A DNA stretch of 64,000 nucleotides from Fasciola hepatica (GCA_948099385.1 CANUEZ040000196.1:1967001-2031000); one strand, 5' to 3'. Shown: positions 1 to 11,807, counted from the stretch's first letter. Notes: a model not told the origin generated them from the sequence alone. Program-made: numbers and translations.

Positions 1-164
1 ACTCCTATGATGGATGACTTCTCTGTAGGGGCCTAAGTACAACCAACGCATTCCCAAATGAACAACCTACACAGCTTCCTTACTATGCATGCAATTGATT
101 AGTAGTACGAGATTAGATTAGATCAGATTAGATTAGATTTGTATAATATGATTGATCATGCAGC
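1..164. repeat. Partial monomer at the left window edge
   Basis: The window opens inside a monomer at ACTCCTATGATGG and runs through the GATTA tract (about 111-139) to the first anchor. It contains the TGCATGCAATTG block and the ACAACC direct-repeat region. No unique flank is present, so the array continues to the left. Confidence 0.97.
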
Positions 165-192
165 TTGAACGCTCAACTGAGCATTGAAATCC

Positions 193-252
193 ATGGAAGC
201 ACTGTACAGCTGTTTCATCCTCTAAGGGACTCGACTCATCAGCAGTGCACAT
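193..252 (-). ncRNA. Hammerhead-ribozyme-like motif, first copy
   Basis: This is the first complete copy and sets the coordinates for all others (anchor+28 to anchor+87). On minus: AUG 252-250, U 249, GCACUG 248-243, CUGAUGA 242-236, GUCGA 235-231, GUCC 230-227, loop CUUAGA 226-221, GGAU 220-217, GAA 216-214, ACAGCUGU 213-206, A17 at 205, CAGUGC 204-199, UUC 198-196, CAU 195-193. The predicted cut is between 205 and 204. In this unit the bases further upstream read ATCGAACG instead of ATCGACCG, outside the motif. Confidence 0.78.
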
Positions 253-1454
253 CGAACGAGCCCACACGGGCACTCCAACAACCGGTGAACCATTGTGAAT
301 CGAACAACTTAACAAAACAAGGCTATCCGGGATGGCTATCAACGCTTTGTTCAACATCTACACTACATGATATAGCACCCTTCCGAAACTCGCTTCCAAT
401 TTGAATGGTAAGAACCAGCTTCGCGCACACCGATCGACTCCTATGATGGATGACTTCTCTGTAGGGGCCTAAGTACAACCAACGCATTCACAAATGAACA
501 ACCTACACAGCTTCCTTACTATGCATGCAATTGATTAGTAGTACGAGATTAGATCAGATTAGATTAGATTTGTATAATATGATTGATCATGCAGCTTGAA
601 CGCTCAACTGAGCATTGAAATCCATGGAAGCACTGTACAGCTGTTTCATCCTCTAGGGGACTCGACTCATCAGCAGTGCACATCGACCGAGCAACCACGG
701 GCACTCCAACAACTGGTGAACCATTGTGAATCGAACAACTTAACAACACAAGGCTATCCGGGATGGCTATCAACGCTTTGTTCAACATCTACACTACATC
801 ATATATAGCAAAATTCCCAAACTCGCTTCAAATTTGAATGGTAAGAACCAGCTTCGCGCACACCGATCGACTCCTATGATGGATGACTTCTCTGTAGGGG
901 CCTAAGTACAACCAACGCATTCCCAAATGAACAACCTACACAGCTTCTTTACTATGCATGCAATTGATTAGTAGTACGAGATTACATTAGATTAGATTTG
1001 TATAATATGATTGATCATGCAGCTTGAACGCCCAACTGAGTATTGAAATCCATGGAAGCACTGTACAGCTGTTTCATCGTCTAAGGGACTCGACTCATCA
1101 GCAGTGCACATCGAACGAGCCCACACGGGCACTCCAACAACCGGTGAACCATTGTGAATCGAACAACTTAACAACACAAGGCTATCCGGGATGGCTATCA
1201 ACGCTTTGTTCAACATCTACACTACATGATATAGCACCCTTCCCAAAATCGCTTCAAATTTGAATGGTAAGAACCAGCTTCGCGCACACCGATCGACTCC
1301 CATGATGGATGACTTCTCTGTAGGGGCCTAAGTACAACCAACGCATTCCCAAATGAACAACCTACACCGCTTCCTTACTATGCATGCAATTGATTAGTAG
1401 TACGAGATTAGATTAGATCAGATTAGATTTGTATAATATGATTGATCATGCAGC

Positions 1455-1862
1455 TTGAACGCTCAACTGAGCATTGAAATCCATGGAAGCACTGTACAGC
1501 TGTTTCATCCTCTAAGGGACTCGACTCATCAGCAGTGCACATCGACCGAGCCCACACGGGCACTCCAACAACCGGTGAACCATTGTGAATCGAACAACTT
1601 AACAACACAAGGCTATCCGGGATGGCTATCAACGCTTTGTTCAACATCTACACTACATGATATAGCACCCTTCCCAAACTCGCTTCAAATTTGGATGGTA
1701 AGAACCAGCTTCGCGCACACCGATCGACTCCTATGATGGATGACTTCTCTGTAGGGGCCTAAGTACAACCTACACAGCTTCCTTACTATGCATGCAATTG
1801 ATTAGTAGTACGAGATTAGATTAGATCAGATTAGATTTGTATAATATGATTGATCATGCAGC
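1455..1862. repeat. 408-bp monomer with 23-bp deletion
   Basis: Spacing to the next anchor is 408 instead of 431. The missing 23 bp lie at the ACAACC at 1765-1770, where full-length units have ACAACC, 17 further bases, then a second ACAACC. The deletion therefore removed one direct repeat plus the spacer, as expected from slippage or recombination between the two 6-bp repeats. The hammerhead-like motif and the B-box-like block are unaffected. Confidence 0.93.
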
Positions 1863-3161
1863 TTGAACGCTCAACTGAGCATTGAAATCCATGGAAGCAC
1901 TGTACAGCTGTTTCATCCTCTAAGGGACTCGACTCATCAGCAGTGCACATCGACCGAGCCCCCACGGGCACTCCAACAACCGGTGAACCATTGTGAATCG
2001 AACAACTTAACAACACAAGGCTATCCGGGATGGCTACCAACGCTTTGTTCAACATCTACACTACATGATATAGCACCCTTCCCAAACTCGCTTCCAATTT
2101 GAATGGTAAGAACCAGCTTCGCGCACACCGATCGACTCCTATGATGGATGACTTCTCTGTAGGGGCCTAAGTACAACCAACGCATTCACAAATGAACAAC
2201 CTACACAGCTTCCTTACTATGCATGCAATTGATTAGTAGTACGAGATTAGATTAGATCAGATTAGATTTGTATAATATGATTGATCATGCAGCTTGAACG
2301 CTCAACTGAGCATTGAAATCCATGGAAGCACTGTACAGCTGTTTCATCCTCTAAGGGACTCGACTCATCAGCAGTGCACATCGACCGAGCAACCACGGGC
2401 ACTCCAACAACTGGTGAACCATTGTGAATCGAACAACTTAACAACACAAGGCTATCCGGGATGGCTATCAACGCTTTGTTCAACATCTACACTACATCAT
2501 ATATAGCAAAATTCCCAAACTCGCTTCCAATTGGAATGGTAAGAACCAGCTTCGCGCACACCGATCGACTCCTATGATGGATGACTTCTCTGTAGGGGCC
2601 TAAGTACAACCAACGCATTCCCAAATGAACAACCTACACAGCTTCTTTACTATGCATGCAATTGATTAGTAGTACGAGATTAGATTAGATCAGATTAGAT
2701 TTGTATAATATGATTGATCATGCAGCTTGAACGCCCAACTGAGCATTGAAATCCATGGAAGCACTGTACAGCTGTTTCATCGTCTAAGGGACTCGACTCA
2801 TCAGCAGTGCACATCGACCGAGCCCACACGGGCACTCCAACAACCGGTGAACCATTGTGAATCGAACAACTTAACAAAACAAGGCTATCCGGGATGGCTA
2901 TCAACGCTTTGTTCAACATCTACACTACATGATATAGCACCCTTCCCAAAATCGCTTCAAATTTGAATGGTAAGAACCAGCTTCGCGCACACCGATCGAC
3001 TCCCATGATGGATGACTTCTCTGTAGGGGCCTAAGTACAACCAACGCATTCCCAAATGAACAACCTACACAGCTTCCTTACTATGCATGCAATTGATTAG
3101 TAGTACGAGATTAGATTAGATCAGATTAGATTAGATTTGTATAATATATTGATCATGCAGC

Positions 3162-3977
3162 TTGAACGCTCAACTGAGCATTGAAATCCATGGAAGCACT
3201 GTACAGCTGTTTCATCCTCTAAGGGACTCGACTCATCAGCAGTGCACATCGACCGAGCCCCCACGGGCACTCCAACAACCGGTGAACCATTGTGAATCGA
3301 ACAACTTAACAACACAAGGCTATCCGGGATGGCTCTCAACGCTTTGTTCAACATCTACACTACATGATATAGCACCCGTCCCAAACTCGCTTCAAATTTG
3401 AATGGTAAGAACCAGCTTCGCGCACACCGATCCACTCCTATGATGGATGACTTCTCTGTAGGGGCCTAAGTACAACCTACACAGCTTCCTTACTATGCAT
3501 GCAATTGATTAGTAGTACGAGATTAGATTAGATCAGATTAGATTTGTATAATATGATTGATCATGCAGCTTGAACGCTCAACTGAGCATTGAAATCCGTG
3601 GAAGCACTGTACAGCTGTTTCATCCTCTAAGGGACTCGACTCATCAGCAGTGCACATCGACCGAGCCCCCACGGGCACTCCAACAACCGGTGAACCATTG
3701 TGAATCGAACAACTTAACAACACAAGGCTATCCGGGATGGCTCTCAACGCTTTGTTCAACATCTACACTACATGATATAGCACCCGTCCCAAACTCGCTT
3801 CAAATTTGAATGGTAAGAACCAGCTTCGCGCACACCGATCCACTCCTATGATGGATGACTTCTCTGTAGGGGCCTAAGTACAACCTACACAGCTTCCTTA
3901 CTATGCATGCAATTGATTAGTAGTACGAGATTAGATTAGATCAGATTAGATTTGTATAATATGATTGATCATGCAGC
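3162..3977. repeat. Two adjacent 408-bp monomers with the same 23-bp deletion
   Basis: Two consecutive units (anchors 3162 and 3570) carry the same deletion at ACAACC (3472-3477 and 3880-3885). They also share CACCGTCCC (near 3374 and 3782) and CGATCCACTCC, so they look like a recent tandem duplication of one deleted unit rather than two deletions. The units at 3570 and 3978 also share an ATCCGTGG change in the hammerhead flank. The unit at 3162 has lost one base in the ATATGATTGATC block just before its anchor. Confidence 0.9.
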
Positions 3978-4874
3978 TTGAACGCTCAACTGAGCATTGA
4001 AATCCGTGGAAGCACTGTACAGCTGTTTCATCCTCTAAGGGACTCGACTCATCAGCAGTGCACATCGACCGAGCCCCCACGGGCACTCCAACAACCGGTG
4101 AACCATTGTGAATCGAACAACTTAACAACACAAGGCTATCCGGGATGGCTACCAACGCTTTGTTCAACATCTACACTACATGATATAGCACCCTTACCAA
4201 ACTCGCTTCAAATTTGAATGGTAAGAACCAGCTTCGCGCACACCGAACGACTCCTATGATGGATGACTTCTCTGTAGGGGCCTAAGTACAACCAACGCAT
4301 TCCCAAATGAACAACCTACACAGCTTCCTTACTATGCATGCAATTGATTAGTAGTACGAGATTAGATCAGATTAGATTAGATTTGTGTAATATGATTGAT
4401 CATGCAGCTTGAACGCTCAACTGAGCATTGAAATCCATGGAAGCACTGTACAGCTGTTTCATCGTCTAAGGGACTCGACTCATCAGCAGTGCACATCGAA
4501 CGAGCCCACATGGGCACTCCAACAACCGGTGAACCATTGTGAATCGAACAACTTAACAAAACAAGGCTTTCCGGGATGGCTATCAACGCTTTGTTCAACA
4601 TCTACACTACATCATATATAGCACCCTTCCCAAACTCGCTTCAAATTTGAATGGTAACAATCAGCTTCGCGCACACCGATCGACTCCTATGATGGATGAC
4701 TTCTCTGTAGGGGCCTAAGTACAACCAACGCATTCCCAAATGAACAACCTACACAGCTTCCTTACTATGCATGCAATTGATTAGTAGTACGAGGTTAGAT
4801 TAGATTAGATTAGATTAGACTTGTATAATATGATTGATCATGCAGCTTGAACGCTCAACTGAGCATTGAAATCC

Positions 4875-4934
4875 ATGGAAGCACTGTACAGCTGTTTCAT
4901 CCTTGTTCGGACTCGACTCATCAGCAGTGCACAT
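4875..4934 (-). ncRNA. Hammerhead-like motif, swapped stem II loop
   Basis: The six loop bases CUUAGA are replaced by GAACAA, while both arms GUCC and GGAU and the whole core are unchanged. The same version occurs at 16493-16552, 18221-18280 and 55338-55397. A loop replaced as a block while both flanking arms stay paired is what a structural stem II predicts. It could also be a single event spread by gene conversion. Confidence 0.72.
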
Positions 4935-7900
4935 CGACCGAGCAACCACGGGCACTCCAACAACTGGTGAACCATTGTGAATCGAACAACTTAACAACAC
5001 AAGGCTATCCGGGATGGCTATCAACGCTTTGTTCAACATCTACACTACATGATATAGCACCCTTCCCAAACTCGCTTCCAATTTGAATGGTAACAATCAG
5101 CTTCGCGCACACCGATCGACTCCCATGATGGATGACTTCTCTGTAGGGGCCTAAGTACAACCAACGCATTCCCAAATGAACAACCTACACCGCTTCCTTA
5201 CTATGCATGCAATTGATTAGTAGTACGAGATTAGATTAGATTAGATTAGATTTGTATAATATGATTGATCATGCAGCTTGAACGCTCAACTGAGCATTGA
5301 AATCCATGGAAGCACTGTACAGCTGTTTCATCCTCTAAGGGACTCGACTCATCAGCAGTGCACATCGACCGAGCCCCCACGGGCACTCCAACAACCGGTG
5401 AACCATTGTGAATCGAACAACTTAACAACACAAGGCTATCCGGGATGGCTCTCAACGCTTTGTTCAACATCTACACTACATGATATAGCACCCTTCCCAA
5501 ACTCGCTTCAAATTTGAATGGTAAGAACCAGCTTCGCGCACACCGATCGACTCCTATGATGGATGACTTCTCTGTAGGGGCCTAAGTACAACCAACGCAT
5601 TCCCAAATGAACAACCTACACAGCTTCCTTACTATGCATGCAATTGATTAGTAGTACGAGATTAGATTAGATTAGATTAGATTTGTATAATATGATTGAT
5701 CATGCAGCTTGAACGCTCAACTGAGCATTGAAATCCAAGGAAGCACTGTACAGCTGTTTCATCCTCTAAAGGAATCGACTCATCAGCAGTGCACATCGAC
5801 CGAGCCCACACGGGCATTCCAACAACCGGTGAACCATTGTGAATTGAACAACTTAACATTACAAGGCTATCCGGGATGGCTCTCAACGCTTTGTTCAACA
5901 TCTACACTACATCATATATAGCAAAATTCCCAAACTCACTTCCAATTTGAATGGTAAGAACCAGCTTCGCGCACACCGATCCACTCCTATGATGGATGAC
6001 TTCTCTGTAGGGGCCTAGGTACAACCAACGCATTCCCAAATGAACAACCTACACAGCTCCCTTACTATGCATGCAATTGATTAGTAGTACGAGATTACAT
6101 TAGATAAGTTTTGTATATTATGATTGATCATGCAGCTTGAACGCTCAACTGAGCATTGAAATCCATGGAAGCACTGTACAGCTGTTTCATCCTCTAAGGG
6201 AATCGACTCATCAGCAGTGCACATCGACCGAGCAACCACGGGCACTCCAACAACCGGTGAACCATTGTGAATCGAACAACTTAACAACACAAGGCTATCC
6301 GGGATGGCTCTCAACGCTTTGTTCAACATCTACACTACATGATATAGCACCCTTCCCAAACTCGCTTTAAATTTGAATGGTAAGAACCAGCTTCGCGCAC
6401 ACCGATCGACTCCCATGATGGATGACTTCTCTGTAGGGGCCTAAGTACAACCAACGCATTCCCAAATGAACAACCTACACAGCTTCCTTACTATGCATGC
6501 AATTGATTAGTAGTACGAGATTACATTAGATAAGTTTTGTATATTATGATTGATCATGCAGCTTGAACGCTCAACTGAGCATTGAAATCCATGGAAGCAC
6601 TGTACAGCTGTTTCATCCTCTAAGGGACTCGACTCATCAGCAGTGCACATCGACCGAGCAACCACGGGCACTCCAACAACCGGTGAACCATTGTGAATCG
6701 AACAACTTAACAACACAAGGCTATCCGGGATGGCTCTCAACGCTTTGTTCAACATCTACACTACATGATATAGCACCCTTCCCAAACTCGCTTTAAATTT
6801 GAATGGTAAGAACCAGCTTCGCGCACACCGATCGACTCCCATGATGGATGACTTCTCTGTAGGGGCCTAAGTACAACCAACGCATTCCCAAATGAACAAC
6901 CTACACAGCTTCCTTACTATGCATGCAATTGATTGGTAGTACGAGATTAGATTAGATCAGATTAGATTTGTATAATATGATTCATCATGCAGCTTGAACG
7001 CTCAACTGAGCATTGAAATCCATGGAAGCACTGTACAGCTGTTTCATCCTCTACGGGACTCGACTCATCAGCAGTGCACATCGACCGAGCAACCACGGGC
7101 ACTCCAACAACCGGTGAACCATTGTGAATCGAACAACTTAACAACACAAGGCTATCCGGGATGGCTCTCAACGCTTTGTTCAACATCTACACTACATGAT
7201 ATAGCACCCTTCCCCAACTCGCTTCAAATTTGAATGGTAAGAACCAGCTTCGCGCACACCGATCCACTCCTATGATGGATGACTTCTCTGTAGGGGCCTA
7301 AGTACAACCAACGCATTCCCAAATGAACAACCTACACAGCTTCTTTACTATGCATGCAATTGATTAGTAGTACGAGATTACATTAGATTAGATTAGATTT
7401 GTATAATATGATTGATCATGCAGCTTGAACGCTCAACTGAGCATTGAAATCCATGGAAGCACTGTACAGCTGTTTCATCCTCTAAGGGACTCGACTCATC
7501 AGCAGTGCACATCGACCGAGCAACCACGGGCACTCCAACAACCGGTGAACCATTGTGAATCGAACAACTTAACAAAACAAGGCTATCCGGGATGGCTCTC
7601 AACGCTTTGTTCAACATCTACACTACATGATATAGCACCCTTCCCAAACTCGCTTCAAATTTGAATGGTAACAACCAGCTTCGCGCACACCGAACGACTC
7701 CTATGATGGATGACTTCTCTGTAGGGGCCTTAGTACAACCAACGCATTCCCAAATGAACAACCGACACAGCTTCTTTACTATGCATGCAATTGATTAGTA
7801 GTACGAGATTACATTAGATTAGATTTGTATAATATGATTGATCATGCAGCTTGAACGCTCAACTGAGCATTGAAATCCATGGAAGCACTGTACAGCTGTT

Positions 7901-8309
7901 TCATCCTCTACGGGACTCGACTCATCAGCAGTGCACATCGACCGAGCAACCACGGGCACTCCAACAACCGGTGAACCATTGTGAATCGAACAACTTAACA
8001 ACACAAGGCTATCCGGGATGGCTCTCAACGCTTTGTTCAACATCTACACTACATGATATAGCACCCTTCCCAAAATCGCTTCAAATTTGAATGGTAAGAA
8101 CCAGCTTCGCGCACACCGATCCACTCCTATGATGGATGACTTCTCTGTAGGGGCCTAAGTACAACCAACGCATTCACAAATGAACAACCTACACAGCTCC
8201 CTTACTATGCATGCAATTGATTAGTAGTACGAGATTAGATTAGATCAGATTAGATTTGTATAATATGATTGATCATGCAGCTTGAACGCTCAACTGAGCA
8301 TTGAAATCC

Positions 8310-8369
8310 ATGGAAGCACTGTACAGCTGTTTCATCCTCTAAGGGACTCGACTCATCAGCAGTTCACAT
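8310..8369 (-). ncRNA. Hammerhead-like motif with stem I mismatch
   Basis: This unit has AGTTCAC on plus in place of AGTGCAC, changing the 5' stem I strand from GCACUG to GAACUG. The C-G pair at that position becomes A opposite G. The same change is present two units later at 9172-9231, so the two copies share an origin. The change also creates an in-frame TGA in the recurrent minus-strand open frame. The catalytic core is intact. Confidence 0.65.
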
Positions 8370-10890
8370 CGACCGAGCCCCCACGGGCACTCCAACAACC
8401 GGTGAACCATTGTGAATCGAACAACTTAACAACACAAGGCTATCCGGGATGGCTCTCAACGCTTTGTTCAACATCTACACTACATGATATAGCACCCTTC
8501 CCAAACTCGCTTCAAATTTGAATGGTAAGAACCAGCTTCGCGCACACCGATCGACTCCTATGATGGATGACTTCTCTGTAGGGGCCTAAGTACAACCAAC
8601 GCATTCCCAAATGAACAACCTACAAAGCTTCCTTAATATGCATGCAATTGATTAGTAGTACGAGATTAGATTAGATTCGAATAGATTTGTATAATATGAT
8701 TGATCATGCAGCTTGAACGCTCAACTGAGCATTGAAATCCAAGGAAGCACTGTACAGCTGTTTCATCCTCTAAAGGAATCGACTCATCAGCAGTGCACAT
8801 CGACCGAGCCCCCACGGGCACTCCAACAACCGGTGAACCATTGTGAATCGAACAACTTAACAACACAAGGCTATCCGGGATGGCTCTCAACGCTTTGTTC
8901 AACATCTACACTACATGATATAGCACCCTTCCCAAAATCGCTTCAAATTTGAATGGTAAGAACCAGCTTCGCGCACACCGATCCACTCCTATGATGGATG
9001 ACTTCTCTGTAGGGGCCTAAGTACAACCAACGCATTCCCAAATGAACAACCTACACAGCTCCCTTACTATGCATGCAATTGATTAGTAGTACGAGATTAG
9101 ATTAGATCAGGTTAGATTTGTATAATATGATTGATCATGCAGCTTGAACGCTCAACTGAGCATTGAAATCCATGGAAGCACTGTACAGCTGTTTCATCCT
9201 CTAAGGGACTCGACTCATCAGCAGTTCACATCGACCGAGCCCCCACGGGCACTCCAACAACTGGTGAACCATTGTGAATCGAACAACTTAACAACACAAG
9301 GCTATCCGGGATGGCTCTCAACGCTTTGTTCAACATCTACACTACATGATATAGCACCCTTCCCCAACTCGCTTCAAATTTGAATGGTAAGAACCAGCTT
9401 CGCGCACACCGATCCACTCCTATGATGGATGACTTCTCTGTAGGGGCCTAAGTACAACCAACGCATTCCCAAATGAACAACCTACACAGCTTCCTTACTA
9501 TGCATGCAATTGATTAGTAGTACGAGATTAGATTAGATTAGATTAGATTTGTATAATATGATTGATCATGCAGCTTGAACGCTCAACTGAGCATTGAAAT
9601 CCATGGAAGCACTGTACAGCTGTTTCATCCTCTAGGGGACTCGACTCATCAGCAGTGCACATCGACCGAGCAACCACGGGCACTCCAACAACCGGTGAAC
9701 CATTGTGAATCGAACAACTTAACAACACAAGGCTATCCAGGATGGCTCTCAACGCTTTGTTCAACATCTACACTACATGATATAGCACCCTTCCCAAACT
9801 CGCTTCAAATTTGAATGGTAACAACCAACTTCGCGCACACCGATCCACTCCTATGATGGATGACTTCTCTGTAGGGGCCTAAGTACAACCAACGCATTCC
9901 CAAATGAACAACCTACACAGCTCCCTTACTATGCATGCAATTGATTAGTAGTACGAGATTAGATTAGATCAGATTAGATTTGTATAATATGATTGATCAT
10001 GCAGCTTGAACGCTCAACTGAGCATTGAAATCCATGGAAGCACTGTACAGCTGTTTCATCCTCTAAGGGACTCGACTCATCAGCAGTGCACATCGACCGA
10101 GCAACCACGGGCACTCCAACAACCGGTGAACCATTGTGAATCGAACAACTTAACAACACAAGGCTATCCGGGATGGCTCTCAACGCTTTGTTCAACATCT
10201 ACACTACATGATATAGCACCCTTCCGAAACTCGCTTCCAATTTGAATGGTAAGAACCAGCTTCGCGCACACCGATCGACTCCTATGATGGATGACTTCTC
10301 TGTAGGGGCCTAAGTACAACCAACGCATTCCCAAATGAACAACCGACAAAGCTTCTTTACTACGCATGCAATTGATTAGTAGTACGAGATTAGATTAGAT
10401 TAGATTTGTATAATATGATTGATCATGCAGCTTGAACGCTCAACTGAGCATTGAAATCCATGGAAGCACTGTACAGCTGTTTCATCCTCTAAGGGACTCG
10501 ACTCATCAGCAGTGCACATCGACCGAGCCCCCACGGGCACTCCAACAACCGGTGAACCATTGTGAATCGAACAACTTAACAACACAAGGCTATCCGGGAT
10601 GGCTCTCAACGCTTTGTTCAACATCTACACTACATGATATAGCACCCTTCCCAAACTCGCTTCAAATTTGAATGGTAACAATCAGCTTCGCGCACACCGA
10701 TCCACTCCTATGATGGATGACTTCTCTGTAGGGGCCTAAGTACAACCAACGCATTCCCAAATGAACAACCTACAAAGCTTCCTTACTATGCATGCAATTG
10801 ATTAGTAGTACGAGATTAGATCAGATTAGATTAGATTTGTATAATATGATTGATCATGCAGCTTGAACGCTCAACTGAGCATTGAAATCC

Positions 10891-10950
10891 ATGGAAGCAC
10901 TGAAGAGCTGTTTCATCCTCTAAGGGAATCGACTCATCAGCAGTGCACAT
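10891..10950 (-). ncRNA. Hammerhead-like motif with altered stem III and cleavage triplet
   Basis: The plus strand reads GCACTGAAGAGCTGT where others read GCACTGTACAGCTGT. On minus, stem III becomes ACAGCUCU and position 17 becomes U, giving a CUU triplet. This still obeys the NUH rule but destroys the ACAGCUGU palindrome, so neither a two-bp stem III nor a dimeric stem III forms as elsewhere. The unit also carries the AUUCC version of the stem II arm. Activity is unlikely. Confidence 0.6.
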
Positions 10951-11747
10951 CGACCGAGCAACCACGGGCACTCCAACAACCGGTGAACCATTGTGAATCG
11001 AACAACTTAACAACACAAGGCTATCCGGGATGGCTCTCAACCCTTTGTTCAACATCTACACTACATGATATAGCACCCTTCCCAAAATCGCTTCAAATTT
11101 GAATGGTAAGAATCAGCTTCGCGCACACCGATCGACTCCTATGATGGATGACTTCTCTGTAGGGGCCTAAGTACAACCAACGCATTCCCAAATGAACAAC
11201 CTACACAGCTTCCTTACTATGCATGCAATTGATTAGTAGTACGAGATTAGATTAGATTCGAATAGATTTGTATAATATGATTGATCATGCAGCTTGAACG
11301 CTCAACTGAGCATTGAAATCCAAGGAAGCACTGTACAGCTGTTTCATCCTCTAAGGGACTCGACTCATCAGCAGTGCACATCGACCGAGCCCCCACGGGC
11401 ACTCCAACAACCGGTGAACCATTGTGAATCGAACAACTTAACAACACAAGGCTATCCGGGATGGCTCTCAACGCTTTGTTCAACATCTACACTACATGAT
11501 ATAGCACCCTTCCCAAACTCGCTTCAAATTTGAATGGTAAGAACCAGCTTCGCGCACACCGATCGACTCCTATGATGGATGACTTCTCTATAGGGGCCTA
11601 AGTACAACCAACGCATTCACAAATGAACAACCTACACAGCTCCCTTACTATGCATGCAATTGATTAGTAGTACGAGATTACTTTAGATTAGATTTGTATA
11701 ATATGATTGATCATGCAGCTTGAACGCTCAACTGAGCATTGAAATCC

Positions 11748-11807
11748 ATGGAAGCACTGTACAGCTGTTTCATCCCTGTTGGGACTCGACTCATCAGCAG
11801 TGCACAT
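11748..11807 (-). ncRNA. Hammerhead-like motif with extended stem II
   Basis: The stem II region reads GUCCC-AACA-GGGAU on minus: five pairs (G·U, U-A, C-G, C-G, C-G) closed by a four-base loop, against four pairs and a six-base loop in the usual unit. Core, stem I and stem III are unchanged. Together with the GAACAA version at 4875-4934 it suggests real pairing of these arms. Confidence 0.72.

Noticed and set aside
111..139. GATTA tract as telomeric repeat or origin
   Set aside because: Only three to five pentamers per monomer; the unit does not match common telomere repeats, and nothing else suggests an origin.
133..357. A minus-strand open frame of about 74 codons starting ATG, recurring in most monomers
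   Set aside because: It recurs because the repeat does. The period of 431 bp is not a multiple of three, so no longer repeat protein is possible. The frame is broken by a stop in units 8282 and 9144, truncated by a deletion at 50562 and lost in units with an extra base (45384, 48404). Replacement changes (V, G or W at one site) are common. The hammerhead-like motif lies inside it. No domain recognised.
165..404. A plus-strand open frame of about 70-79 codons recurring in most monomers
   Set aside because: It begins at TTG, not ATG, overlaps the minus-strand frame completely, ends at varying stops depending on the 431/433-bp class, and matches no family I know.
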